A stretch of 64,000 nucleotides of DNA. Source: Mesocentrotus franciscanus (taxonomy: Eukaryota > Echinodermata > Echinoidea > Camarodonta > Strongylocentrotidae). The DNA is taken from contig CP137679.1 in NCBI GenBank assembly GCA_037976565.1, positions 5,733,710-5,797,709 on the forward strand. The letters are read 5' to 3'. Below the pieces are notes generated by a model. That model saw only the letters and a list, made by a program, of their open reading frames with translations. It searched no databases and was not told the origin of the DNA. Made by a program: the position numbers and the translations under genes. Positions 61,543 through 62,935 of the stretch are shown here, piece after piece (the first letter of the stretch is position 1; each line of letters starts with the position of its first letter).

Positions 61543-62935
61543 CATTCTGAAGCTGAATCACAAGAGTACAGTATCTAGACAAAATACGTATCAGCTAGCC
61601 TTAGGCCCTACTATCAGTACATCTGCATAAATCTACATAATTTTTAAAATTGAAAAAGGCATAAATCAGAAAAGGTGTAGCAAAGGCTGCCAATTTGTGT
61701 GACGTACCTGCTGAGATCACATGGAAAGCAGAACCTTGGTAGTTCCTTCGCCACCACCACATCATGGAAGTCAGTTGGGAATTTAGATACGACATGGGGT
61801 TCTGAAAAAGGAAACAAAATAAAAATATTTACCATTTTAGGAGGAGAAAGTGCTTAGAATTACAACTCTTTTTGGCTGGTGACAATTTATATACTTCTTC
61901 AGAATTTGATTATTTGATTTGATTTGATTCTTGTAATGTTGAATAAAATGAATTAAAGCCAGCATGCATACCATTACTGCGTAGGGGCCAGTGCAGTGAT
62001 GAAAATTAGATACAGATCTTTTTCTTTTTTTCTTTTTTTTAAATTTCCAATACATGGGGCGGATGAGCGCTGTCAACAAATGTTGTATTTCAAAGGGGTC
62101 TACAAATAAAAAGTATTTTTTTTAAAAATGGTTATAAATTAATATTTATATACATGTACATGAGGACAAATAGAAAGAACAAATAAACAAACAAAAAATC
62201 TCAACAATACATAAAAATATACGGTACCATTTATTCTGGATATCATTCATGCTCATTATCGCGCTACCCATCTCTCTGTTACTAATAGAGGTACATGTAG
62301 AACCTAGTGACTTTTATTTTCAGCTGTACCTAGGTATTCAATTTTAATTTGGCTCACTGCTTCGTAGTTCAGAAAACTCCTATTTCTAAAATATGGTTTT
62401 GTCCATGTGATGTACGCTGAAGATGTGTGCTGTCTTTGTGGCCCCATACGTAAACAAATATGCGCCGTATGAGTCAAAATTATGTCATTATGATGAGCGA
62501 GGAGAAGATACATGTAGTCGGTATAAAATGTTTGGTATTACATACCAATACGGGCAATACCCCCAAAATGTGATACCAACAAGCTTATTTTTCATTTTCA
62601 TGTTTTCAAGTGTTCCCTCTGCACAAAGACTGTGCATAGAATTTGTATCTGACTTTAAGAGAGAAAAAAAATCCATCGTGAAAAGGCATTCTACGTTTCA
62701 TTTTACCTTCCTTCTTTGTAGTAGTTATTTCCCTCTCTCTTTTATCACTTTTTACTTTCAGAGTTCTGAGTTTTCCTCCCAACACACATACACAAGTATT
62801 ATGCAAATATACCATGAATTTCTAAGATCCTCTCAGCCGAAGTATTTACAAAACTGCATTAGAAACTTACCAGGTGTATCATCACAAGGACCAGCTACTT
62901 CAAAGAAGGCCTCGTACAAATGGTCTGGGTTAGTC
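28..62935 (-). CDS. DENND1: DENND1 (connecdenn) gene, 21 exons, N-terminus incomplete
   Basis: Family role: DENND1 proteins (human DENND1A/B/C, worm RME-4) are guanine-nucleotide exchange factors, chiefly for Rab35. They act at clathrin-coated pits and early endosomes and bind AP-2 and clathrin through a disordered tail. Sequence: 21 minus-strand exons, 62871-62935, 61708-61801, 41471-41584, 40740-40908, 39839-39895, 39391-39452, 38323-38371, 36851-36997, 33733-33834, 32944-33066, 32304-32405, 30476-30563, 28667-28773, 28135-28164, 26985-27017, 24658-24699, 23109-23165, 19649-19780, 13031-13113, 12362-12569, 28-756. Every junction keeps frame, and all introns are GT-AG except one GC-AG. Joined they give 863 residues: DENN module about 1-390, variable linker 391-621, proline-rich tail 622-863. 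Recognisable family stretches include SYLPWFDIFYKVLN, LPSIPEN and VKRMALDEVVILD. Which vertebrate paralogue is nearest cannot be decided here; a single pre-duplication gene is likely. The start codon lies upstream of 62935. Confidence 0.93.
917..1541. mobile_element. MITE-like element with GGGTGTCT ends
   Basis: The left end AGGGTGTCTAAAAAAT and following TTTTGATTGG pair with the right end as imperfect inverted repeats of about 40 bp (right end ATTTTTTAGGAGACACCCT, with CCAATC further in). The interior is AT-rich with no transposase. No target duplication is clear. Confidence 0.55.
1722..1820 (+). repeat. 27-bp tandem repeat, about 4 copies
   Basis: The unit GAATTGTCCAGAGGGTACGG followed by TCAGG repeats four times with almost no divergence, the last copy being partial. 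Low divergence indicates a recent array. Confidence 0.85.
2413..2716. mobile_element. 300-bp MITE with GTCTTCATCAGAC inverted repeats
   Basis: Left end AGGCCTGTCTTCATCAGAC and right end, reversed, AGTCCTGTCTTCATCAGACC form inverted repeats of about 22 bp. TA flanks both ends, consistent with a Tc1/mariner- or Harbinger-type non-autonomous element. Confidence 0.7.
3655..3985 (-). mobile_element. tRNA-derived SINE
   Basis: On the minus strand an A box (TAGTCAAGTGG, near 3960-3970) and a B box (GGTTTGATTC-like, near 3922-3932) stand in tRNA order, giving a Pol III promoter. They are followed by a central module with TTGAGCAAGGCATTTTATC, as in several animal SINE families, and a GTAAAGCGCTTTA tail of the kind shared with L2/CR1-type LINEs. 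Confidence 0.75.
5926..6190. repeat. GA-rich purine tract
   Basis: About 265 bp of almost pure A/G on the plus strand, mixing GAGA runs with GGGAGGGG blocks. The Ser/Leu/Pro-rich ORFs on the opposite strand are artefacts of this tract. Confidence 0.9.
6544..7043. other. Assembly gap, 500 N
   Basis: Exactly 500 unknown bases, the usual placeholder for a gap of unknown or estimated size. It lies in a DENND1 intron; the right flank begins within a composite repeat of the DR1-array family. Confidence 1.
7044..7330 (+). repeat. Truncated copy of the composite tandem-array element (3' end)
   Basis: It has the array features (TGGTTCTTGAGATA, TGACCTTTGACCT, AAATCTAATCAG) and the element's terminal module: GGACGGAC run, ACAACCCAAAACATGATGCC, a GCC...GGC hairpin and GCGGAGGCATAAAAA. 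The 5' part is lost in or beyond the gap. Confidence 0.8.
7406..7627. mobile_element. 222-bp MITE with TACTGTAAA ends
   Basis: Starts TACTGTAAATG and ends CGTTTACAGTA, with an interior of alternating CG-rich words (TTCGTG, CGCGAA). An inverted repeat of this style is common in invertebrate MITEs. The ORF across it is not a gene. Confidence 0.7.
8078..8450 (+). repeat. Interspersed repeat, copy 1
   Basis: Shares about 350 bp with 47302-47650 in the opposite orientation, from TTTAAAGGCATCGTTTAACA to GAGACAAAGTTACCCAATCC, with a roughly 35-bp insertion here near 8320-8355. No TIR or coding capacity seen. Confidence 0.75.
8860..9455 (+). repeat. AAGGGAAGTCCA-type repeat, copy 1
   Basis: Related to 51500-51862 and 56525-57052: all carry AAGCAGAAAAATAA-like, AAGTTATGAATGTTTGAA, ACAACTTTCAAAAATT and TTAGATTTAATTGAAACTTTCA blocks in the same order. 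Ends GGGCAATCCAACCCTTGTAA and GGGTTGGACTTCCCTTTAAT are inverted. Confidence 0.75.
9661..10988 (+). mobile_element. Composite element with about 8 tandem monomers, Helitron/HINE-like
   Basis: A 5' module (ACTAGATGGAACTTC, then a GATGCCTTCGCCATAGAGC block), then about eight monomers of 140-150 bp, then a 3' module with a GGAC run, a hairpin GCCTCCGGCTAC...GTAGCGGAGGC and an ATAAAAA tail. The same order is seen at 37335-38300. A 3' hairpin and internal tandem repeats recall Helitron-derived non-autonomous elements of marine invertebrates; this is inference. The open frames inside are repeat artefacts. Confidence 0.75.
11769..12245. mobile_element. Possible decayed MITE with CAGTGCGTCCC end
   Basis: The left end CAGTGCGTCCCAGAAAAAAC with GAAACC following has a weak inverted counterpart (GGTTTCTGTTTTAGGAAG) near 12220-12240. 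Only the left end is convincing. Confidence 0.35.
12362..12569 (-). CDS. DENND1: DENND1 exon, linker
   Basis: A 208-nt exon encodes residues 553-621, with VRGTRHYEVLEVDGSESM, LEQFLRDDASLPARYSSMD and a Gln/Ser-rich end. Acceptor TTTGACAG, donor GTAATT. I recognise no domain; charge and composition suggest a linker with a short helical part. Confidence 0.85.
12570..13030 (-). other. DENND1 intron, 461 bp
   Basis: AT-rich intron with canonical GT and AG ends; I see nothing else in it. Confidence 0.75.
13031..13113 (-). CDS. DENND1: DENND1 exon, linker
   Basis: An 83-nt exon encodes residues 525-551 (SDPILTPVTTSVERLISLPS, then LFMREGQ) and ends in two bases completed by the next exon to give GQLVRGTRHYE. 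GTAAGT donor is strong; the acceptor (CTAAAAG) is pyrimidine-poor and was chosen because only it gives an open, phase-0 frame. Confidence 0.75.
13591..14905. mobile_element. MITE with ACACCCTTTCACGGTTA ends, split by a hAT element
   Basis: The left arm 13591-13675 and right arm 14848-14905 are inverted copies: ACACCCTTTCACGGTTA, GGGCGCCAT, TTAATTTA and TTTGTTTACT blocks match in order. The MITE carries two perfect 16-bp palindromes TGACCTCTAGAGGTCA (13665, 13781); the second is the target of the nested element. Confidence 0.8.
13795..14843. mobile_element. Non-autonomous hAT-type element with 8-bp target duplication
   Basis: Starts CAGGGGCGGTGAT and ends ATCGCCGCCCCTG, nearly perfect 13-bp inverted ends. 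It is flanked by CTAGAGGT at 13787-13794 and again at 14844-14851. The 8-bp duplication plus CAGGGG ends is diagnostic of hAT. No transposase ORF. Inside, 13985-14330 holds about three copies of a roughly 100-bp unit (GAAGCTCAGGG...GGTCAGATGAGCA). Confidence 0.88.
15191..15249. other. 58-nt hairpin with 25-bp stem
   Basis: Arms beginning AAATATTGTCTGTTTGGAGC and, reversed, AAATATAGTCTGTTTGGAGT, each continuing CAGAG, pair over 25 positions with two mismatches, one a G-U in RNA. The loop is about 8 nt. It could be a microRNA-type precursor in the DENND1 intron or a tiny foldback repeat. Confidence 0.6.
16386..16705 (+). repeat. 16-bp tandem array, about 20 copies
   Basis: The unit GGTCTCATGGGTCATT repeats about twenty times with small variations (GGGCTCATAGG, GTCTTGTGG). 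Three units make 48 bp, so all frames stay open, producing a false Trp/Ile/Gly-rich ORF. The first copies are continuous with unique sequence at 16380. Confidence 0.92.
19130..19470 (+). repeat. G-rich purine tract
   Basis: About 340 bp nearly all A and G, with many GGGG blocks (GGGGAGGGGGAAAGGGG, GGGGAAGGGGAGAG). Such mirror-rich purine DNA can form triplex or G-quadruplex structures. It lies near the Ser/Pro exon. Confidence 0.9.
19649..19780 (-). CDS. DENND1: DENND1 exon, Ser/Pro-rich linker
   Basis: A 132-nt phase-0 exon encodes residues 481-524, opening ETEDILSVRRDQPEISHP and closing SPVLSRRKPTSASAQ. The Ser/Pro/Thr-rich run with RRKPTS looks like a disordered, phosphorylatable linker. 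Acceptor TTATTAG, donor GTATCA. Confidence 0.8.
20017..20243. mobile_element. 227-bp MITE with AGGCCTAAAAAAAAAA ends
   Basis: Near-perfect 30-bp inverted repeats: left AGGCCTAAAAAAAAAAGATG then TTGTATTGCCC, right the exact reverse complement. Subterminal CCGACC repeats follow on both sides. No coding capacity. Confidence 0.85.
20368..21965. mobile_element. Non-autonomous hAT-type element, 1.6 kb, 8-bp target duplication
   Basis: Perfect 13-bp inverted ends CAGGGGTGTCGAT / ATCGACACCCCTG, flanked by GTGGGGGG at 20360-20367 and 21966-21973. No transposase ORF. It contains the nested CCCATATGGG element at 21043-21498. Confidence 0.85.
21043..21498. mobile_element. 456-bp element of CCCATATGGG palindromes
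   Basis: Inverted ends CCCAGGTAGCAAGCCCAT at both sides (18 bp perfect). The interior is almost wholly spaced variants of CCCATATGGG, CCAGATGGGA and GAGCTGGG words. The ORFs here (Gly/Met/Trp-rich) come from the palindromes. Confidence 0.85.
22671..22962. mobile_element. Long-armed MITE with GGGGGTGTTTCACAAAG ends
   Basis: Inverted arms of about 75 near-identical bp, extending more loosely to 100: GGGGGGTGTTTCACAAAGAC, ACTTTAAGTTGGACTTAAGT, AACAGGCCGTTCATGCCATT on both sides. The spacer is about 90 bp. Confidence 0.88.
23109..23165 (-). CDS. DENND1: DENND1 57-nt exon, basic linker
   Basis: Fifty-seven nt in phase 0 encode TKSIAGKRINTMKDKLKFR (residues 462-480), basic and similar in character to the 28667 exon. 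Acceptor CCTTTCAG and donor GTAAGC are both good. Confidence 0.75.
23166..24657 (-). other. DENND1 intron, 1.5 kb
   Basis: AT-rich with a few (TA)n runs. A lysine-rich ORF on the plus strand (24027-24236) looks like chance coding in A-rich DNA. Nothing else seen. Confidence 0.6.
24658..24699 (-). CDS. DENND1: DENND1 42-nt microexon (probable)
   Basis: Forty-two nt in phase 0 encode VTVNPQAVKDAFLQ (residues 448-461). Acceptor ATCATCAG, donor GTAAAA. The amphipathic peptide has no motif I recognise. Confidence 0.65.
24700..26984 (-). other. DENND1 intron, 2.3 kb
   Basis: AT-rich, with a T run near 24932-24952 and ACATGTACATGT palindromes (for example 25684). Segment 26085-26170 has a related copy at 53455-53560, so it belongs to an interspersed repeat. 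No gene seen. Confidence 0.6.
26985..27017 (-). CDS. DENND1: DENND1 33-nt microexon (probable)
   Basis: Thirty-three nt in phase 0 encode VVQAQGNFRVP (residues 437-447). Donor GTAAGT is strong; acceptor CTGAAG has a weak pyrimidine tract. Skipping or including it keeps the frame. I do not recognise the peptide. Confidence 0.55.
27018..28134 (-). other. DENND1 intron, 1.1 kb
   Basis: AT-rich with a GTT/GTTATT microsatellite near 27294-27330. No gene or element recognised. Confidence 0.6.
28135..28164 (-). CDS. DENND1: DENND1 30-nt microexon with GC donor
   Basis: Thirty nt in phase 0 encode VLRDKDSNKK (residues 427-436). Acceptor ATTGCAG; the donor reads AAG|GCAAGA, a strong consensus for the rare GC-AG class. 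Size, phase and the non-canonical donor suggest a cassette exon. It is placed by splice signals, frame and charge similarity to its neighbours, not by recognised homology. Confidence 0.65.
28165..28666 (-). other. DENND1 intron, 502 bp
   Basis: AT-rich intron between the basic exon and the GC-donor microexon. I see nothing else in it. Confidence 0.6.
28667..28773 (-). CDS. DENND1: DENND1 exon, basic helical linker
   Basis: A 107-nt exon encodes residues 392-426: SKIQEGIRRRLLQAKAKSSE followed by LYGKIKDKSRDAKDR. This very basic stretch occupies the place of the family's Lys-rich segment just after the DENN module. A decayed copy of this exon lies just upstream at 28898-28983. Confidence 0.88.
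28898..28983 (-). pseudogene. Decayed tandem copy of a DENND1 exon
   Basis: Read on the minus strand in the exon's frame, this segment gives SKI*DDIRRYLLQVKTKSTTL followed by CRRI, closely parallel to SKIQEGIRRRLLQAKAKSSE and LYGKI of the exon at 28667-28773. One in-frame stop (CAA to TAA) and the loss of the end after the Ile make it non-functional. The match continues into the flanking intron (the AGAACCTGATG and GAAACCATGG blocks), so genomic duplication, not retroposition, made it. Confidence 0.8.
29690..30041 (-). mobile_element. LINE relic, ORF2 C-terminus and 3' tail
   Basis: The minus strand encodes LTPYKPDRTLRSSSKSLL, then VPQTMTKSYRERSFSYATAF and LWNKLPEQLKSIESYKTFIN, ending in SLKTYLFTTS and a stop. 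This is the typical C-terminus of CR1/L2/Jockey-like LINE proteins. It is followed by GCGCTATATAAAAATG and an (ATT)n tail. Confidence 0.8.
30106..30470 (-). mobile_element. LINE relic, RTE-like ORF2 C-terminus, frameshifted
   Basis: Two minus-strand frames give MCGVKLSDRKNTSELMERLG and, further on, RGKGRPKISWKDTAKKESRK and NEEDARDKKKLREEVSSW. These match the RM.CGV.L.DR...EL..RLG and GRP..TW...V..DL C-terminal pattern of non-LTR reverse transcriptases. At least one frameshift separates them. The relic abuts the donor of exon 30476-30563. Confidence 0.75.
30476..30563 (-). CDS. DENND1: DENND1 exon, end of dDENN
   Basis: An 88-nt exon encodes residues 362-390 (FVEFRVAALNKNEAIDDLFE followed by EELDSRIAS), matching the family's FI..RL..LN.GE...D.FEEEI end of the DENN module. 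Its last G joins GT of the next exon to code Gly. A LINE relic begins almost at its donor. Confidence 0.93.
30564..32303 (-). other. DENND1 intron, 1.7 kb
   Basis: Moderately GC-rich around 31000-31900, with short ORFs on both strands that match nothing I recognise and lack codon-like structure. It may be an old repeat. No gene called. Confidence 0.5.
32304..32405 (-). CDS. DENND1: DENND1 exon, dDENN
   Basis: A 102-nt phase-0 exon encodes residues 328-361, with NGEIVFDRDVFVTNG and LPFRNAVLQLQHFAQ. It lines up with the dDENN helix pair that ends LQLFKQF in the vertebrate proteins. TTTGCAG acceptor, GTAAGA donor. Confidence 0.94.
32944..33066 (-). CDS. DENND1: DENND1 exon, dDENN
   Basis: A 123-nt phase-0 exon encodes residues 287-327. 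SGDGVARAFLKTLVYLLGTYREAL matches the downstream DENN segment (GVARAFLK.....G.YR.AL). Acceptor ATGTAG, donor GTACCT. Confidence 0.96.
33067..33732 (-). other. DENND1 intron, 666 bp
   Basis: AT-rich; no feature seen. The adjacent intron 32406-32943 (538 bp) is likewise featureless apart from a pyrimidine-rich patch near its 5' end. Confidence 0.6.
33733..33834 (-). CDS. DENND1: DENND1 exon, central DENN
   Basis: A 102-nt phase-0 exon encodes residues 253-286: QVKRMALDEVVILDADNNSI followed by ETPFNDLQVLPSEA. It matches the connecdenn V..MALDDVVI...D.NT.ETPFDDL..LP signature, which separates DENND1 from other DENN families. A LINE relic in the opposite orientation begins about 25 bp upstream of the acceptor. 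Confidence 0.97.
33855..34770 (+). mobile_element. LINE reverse-transcriptase relic
   Basis: The plus strand begins within the RT palm: SYADDTKLIFSSKDTNNLED with the catalytic YADD at 33877-33888, then ANLIEWFLENKLSLNIQKNK. After frameshifts come VGVVTDKNLNWKSHTDSL, ISHVLSLKTLHIMYNTFLLL and a KVNGSKLWNN terminal block. It is a CR1/Jockey-like element in opposite orientation to DENND1, clearly dead. Confidence 0.85.
34860..35055 (+). repeat. CT / CTGT microsatellite
   Basis: About 195 bp of TCTC and TCTG runs, compound and imperfect. It explains the Ser/Leu-rich ORFs on this strand. A (TG)n run follows at 35207-35225. Confidence 0.95.
35231..35400 (-). mobile_element. SINE with Alu/7SL-like 5' end
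   Basis: The minus strand starts near 35400 with TCTGGCGTGCGCCTGTAATC then CAGCTAA, close to the start of the SRP RNA Alu domain. A GGTTCGAAAC B box follows about 60 bp downstream (35317-35326). It may be a 7SL-related or tRNA-type SINE. The boundaries are approximate. Confidence 0.6.
35401..35692 (+). mobile_element. LINE 3' end with GAAATAAAAT tail
   Basis: Contains ACATGGGCTCCCTTGCTCAG and ends with AAAATGAAATGAAATAAAAT. Probably the 3' untranslated end of the LINE at 33855-34770, separated from it by a microsatellite and a SINE. Confidence 0.5.
36075..36660 (+). mobile_element. LINE C-terminus relic, split by a MITE
   Basis: The plus strand reads SDPALWNSLPIKIRNISSLA then TFKKALK up to 36206. 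The frame resumes after the inserted MITE with IYLFL and a stop at 36600. This matches the FKKALK.YLF end of LINE ORF2 proteins. Confidence 0.75.
36207..36595. mobile_element. TTAA-flanked MITE, 389 bp
   Basis: Flanked by TTAA at 36203-36206 and 36596-36599. Inverted ends AGGTACTATGTCCCATTTGC and, reversed, AGACACTATGTCCCTTTTGC. TTAA targeting is typical of piggyBac-type transposases. Lacks about 137 bp present in the sibling at 58104-58629. Confidence 0.88.
36851..36997 (-). CDS. DENND1: DENND1 exon, central DENN core
   Basis: A 147-nt phase-0 exon encodes residues 204-252: LTACVYGAVSMLYPLHWQHI, then IPVTPSHLIDYCSAPMPFIIG and VHSSLME. This is the most conserved part of the DENN domain (Y-P..WQH.yIP...P..l.dy..aP.P...G.h). 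Acceptor TTGCAG, donor GTCTGT. Confidence 0.97.
37335..38300 (+). mobile_element. Composite element with about 5 tandem monomers, Helitron/HINE-like
   Basis: Second full copy of the 9661-10988 element: the ACTAGATGGAACTTC start, monomers at 37461, 37603, 37747, 37897 and 38047, an (ACGT)n/GGAC run at 38214-38250, the GCCTCCGGCTAC...GTAGCGGAGGC hairpin and the ATAAAAA end. It ends 23 bp from a DENND1 exon. Confidence 0.8.
38323..38371 (-). CDS. DENND1: DENND1 exon, central DENN
   Basis: A 49-nt exon encodes LLHERRVLITSERLHR (residues 188-203), the ML.ERRI.I.S.KL core strand of all DENN domains. CTGCAG acceptor, GTAAGA donor. It lies only 23 bp from the end of the composite repeat at 37335-38300. 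Confidence 0.94.
38447..38575 (+). mobile_element. LINE C-terminus relic
   Basis: The plus strand encodes VCVPILWNTLPAHIQYSPTT then DIFKKNLKTHLFQKQPQ and a stop, the standard LWN.LP...F...LK.HLF end of a CR1/L2-like LINE protein. Confidence 0.75.
39391..39452 (-). CDS. DENND1: DENND1 exon, central DENN
   Basis: A 62-nt exon encodes residues 167-186 (INMTEYFSAITPENMIILFV), matching the family's LTEYF...NML.LY helix. TTTACAG acceptor, GTATGG donor. Its trailing AG plus the T opening the next exon code Ser. Confidence 0.93.
39453..40739 (-). other. Two short DENND1 introns without features
   Basis: Introns 39453-39838 and 39896-40739 flank the exon at 39839-39895. Both are AT-rich and show no recognisable repeat or gene. 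The next intron, 40909-41470, is also featureless. Confidence 0.6.
39839..39895 (-). CDS. DENND1: DENND1 exon, central DENN
   Basis: A 57-nt phase-0 exon encodes EMLHTCPDDTRILPSIPEN (residues 148-166). LPSIPEN is an almost invariant connecdenn string. Acceptor TTTTTTAG, donor GTAAGT. Confidence 0.93.
40740..40908 (-). CDS. DENND1: DENND1 exon, central DENN
   Basis: A 169-nt exon encodes residues 92-147. YLPWFDIFYKVLNKLA and the later LLEQLHKVKVPGPG match the linker into the central DENN domain of connecdenns. GTAAGC donor; CAAAG acceptor with a weak pyrimidine tract, chosen because it restores the conserved Ser-Tyr-Leu-Pro-Trp junction. Confidence 0.95.
41471..41584 (-). CDS. DENND1: DENND1 exon, uDENN core
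   Basis: A 114-nt exon encodes residues 54-90 with QLFTFVLTGMDNLQRFGFCR and PPGAKTAICIL, the hallmark uDENN strand pair of this family. It follows a 20 kb intron. The final AG joins a C in the next exon to make the Ser of CILSYLPWF. Confidence 0.95.
43199..43440. repeat. GGTCTTT...CAGGT repeat block
   Basis: Repeated words (GTGGTCTTTA, ATACAGGTGG, TGTACAGGTTC) recur at about 60-70 bp spacing, as in a degenerate interspersed repeat. No coding. Confidence 0.5.
44000..44326. mobile_element. Related MITE, GTTTCACAAAGATC ends
   Basis: Left CAGGGGAGTGTTTCACAAAG, right CTTTGTGAAACCCCCCG, with inner TAAGTTGAACTTA and TAAGTCCAACTTA blocks. Same family as 22671-22962 but more diverged. Confidence 0.8.
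44997..45022. repeat. (TA)n microsatellite
   Basis: GTGTGTG followed by about 12 TA units. Confidence 0.9.
47302..47650 (-). repeat. Interspersed repeat, copy 2
   Basis: Inverted copy of 8078-8450; the shared blocks are long and moderately diverged. It lies inside the left part of the CpG-rich block. Confidence 0.75.
48322..48657 (-). CDS. Unrecognised acidic ORF, 111 aa
   Basis: Starts MIMAGEFDQNDLFIDFEEFM, continues with Glu/Asp/Ser-rich sequence (ESNEGERDESAGEDDGSWED), then a Gly/Ala/Val patch and an Arg-rich end. GC content is well above the surroundings and a TATA-like AT patch lies upstream near 48660-48680. The acidic N-terminus with a basic end suggests a regulatory or transposon protein, possibly a first exon. 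I do not recognise it. Confidence 0.4.
   Translation of the reverse strand: MIMAGEFDQNDLFIDFEEFMEKDDESNEGERDESAGEDDGSWEDASTSRGKGDGEVGEQGDVDVPAAGAGGVAAVAPSAMRSTSRLEQRPGLTCRFRSLHERSFKSRITRG
49560..49787 (+). CDS. Unrecognised acidic ORF, about 75 aa
   Basis: From the Met at 49560: MSELEEEVLLNLDIEVDEHS then STTSNSDLFDFLYVLVCYLHAG, ending LPPAPAPLN. An acidic start followed by a short hydrophobic patch. The surroundings are CpG-rich. It could be a first exon of the same element or a chance ORF. Confidence 0.3.
   Translation: MSELEEEVLLNLDIEVDEHSSTTSNSDLFDFLYVLVCYLHAGVAGQKWIRKYTSAMKFPSSSCLSELPPAPAPLN
51500..51862. repeat. AAGGGAAGTCCA-type repeat, copy 2
   Basis: Inverted ends GGGGAGATCCATCCTGATA / TATCAGGGTGGACTTCCCG with AGTTGGTTTTA and TAAAACCAACTTA next to them, plus the family core (GAAAGTTATGAATATTTGAA, ACAACTTTCAAAAATCATAA). 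Confidence 0.75.
51885..52075 (+). repeat. Pyrimidine-rich tract
   Basis: About 190 bp of C/T-rich sequence (CTTCTTTTTC, TTCCTCCTTCCC) that produces Phe/Ser/Leu ORFs. A second tract, 52270-52395, is (CT)n with CCCT runs. Confidence 0.85.
54157..55715. mobile_element. hAT-type element made of GTGCCCCTTTT repeats, 8-bp target duplication
   Basis: Starts CAGAGGCGGC and ends GTCGCCGCCCCTG. ACTTACAG flanks both sides (54149-54156 and 55716-55723), an exact 8-bp duplication. From 54180 to about 55260 the interior is a degenerate array of 25-30 bp units built on AAGTGCCCCTTTT with TTTGATAA-like spacers, roughly 35-45 copies. No transposase. Confidence 0.9.
56525..57052 (+). repeat. AAGGGAAGTCCA-type repeat, copy 3
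   Basis: Closest to the copy at 8860-9455 (shared GTTATGAATGTTTGAAATAT, TCCCTTGGGGC, AGGTCCTCTAAAA blocks). Its right end is cut by the hAT-like element that begins near 57053. Confidence 0.75.
57053..57537. mobile_element. hAT-type fragment related to 13795-14843
   Basis: The right end ATCGCCGCCCCTG (to 57537) is intact and the left end decayed. The interior (TGCAACACACTTTTAGGCTC, AGGGCCCAAGAGTGCAG) is an inverted match to 14685-14730, so both belong to one family. Confidence 0.75.
58024..58706. mobile_element. MITE with TATAAAGAGTTGCGATTGAT arms, interrupted
   Basis: The outer arms are inverted: left CTGGGCCCTG, then TATAAAGAGTTGCGATTGAT; right, reversed, CAGGGTCCCGTG then TATAAAGAGTTGCGATTGAT. 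Each arm carries its own palindrome (ATTGATT..AATCAAT). The ends look hAT-like but no target duplication was found. The TTAA MITE at 58104-58629 sits inside. Confidence 0.75.
58104..58629. mobile_element. TTAA-flanked MITE, 526 bp (long form)
   Basis: TTAA at 58100-58103 and 58630-58633. Ends AGGTACTATGTCTCATTTGC and, reversed, AGATACTATGTCCCTTTTGC. Same family as 36207-36595, with about 137 extra internal bp near 58199-58335. Confidence 0.88.
60368..60390. repeat. (GA)n microsatellite
   Basis: About 11 GA units followed by GGGGGAGAC. Confidence 0.9.
60835..61220. repeat. CpG-rich degenerate repeat with GATAAACGC words
   Basis: GATAAACGC or AATAAACGC recurs near 60868, 60978, 61126 and 61209; CAAACGTCTTT occurs twice and AGAATCACGTT twice. 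The block is CpG-rich against AT-rich flanks. No gene is seen. Confidence 0.5.
61495..61540. repeat. (CT)n microsatellite
   Basis: About 20 CT units, preceded by CACTCACT. Confidence 0.9.
61708..61801 (-). CDS. DENND1: DENND1 exon, uDENN
   Basis: Ninety-four nt with TTTTTCAG acceptor and GTACGT donor encode residues 23-52. FPTDFHDVV and LPRFCFPCD correspond to the family's FPEDF...PKFCFPFD signature of the upstream DENN segment. Phases (2 nt in, 2 nt out) join both neighbours. Confidence 0.92.
61802..62870 (-). other. DENND1 intron, 1.1 kb
   Basis: AT-rich with no element recognised. The 186-residue plus-strand ORF crossing it (62423-62983) runs over the true exon on the opposite strand and shows no domain. 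Confidence 0.55.
62871..62935 (-). CDS. DENND1: DENND1 exon, start of uDENN region
   Basis: A TTTCAG acceptor and a GTAAG donor bound 65 nt encoding TNPDHLYEAFFEVAGPCDDTP. It begins with the last base of a split codon and ends with one base of a Glu codon completed at 61801. The Asn-Pro followed by an aromatic/acidic strand matches the N-terminus of connecdenns (residues 1-21 of the visible protein). Confidence 0.85.

Larger units (their letters stand above)
41585..61707 (-). other. DENND1 giant intron, 20.1 kb
   Basis: The exons on either side join directly in the conserved uDENN, so no obligatory DENND1 exon is missing here. Contents: an interspersed repeat at 43199-43440, a MITE at 44000-44326, a (TA)n run near 45000, a CpG-rich block at 47075-50664, AAGGGAAGTCCA-type repeats, pyrimidine tracts, a hAT element at 54157-55715, a second hAT-like copy at 57053-57537, a nested MITE at 58024-58706 and a CpG-rich degenerate repeat at 60835-61220. 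Stretches 41600-43190, 44330-47070, 52800-54150, 55720-56520 and 58710-60800 show nothing I can name. Confidence 0.65.
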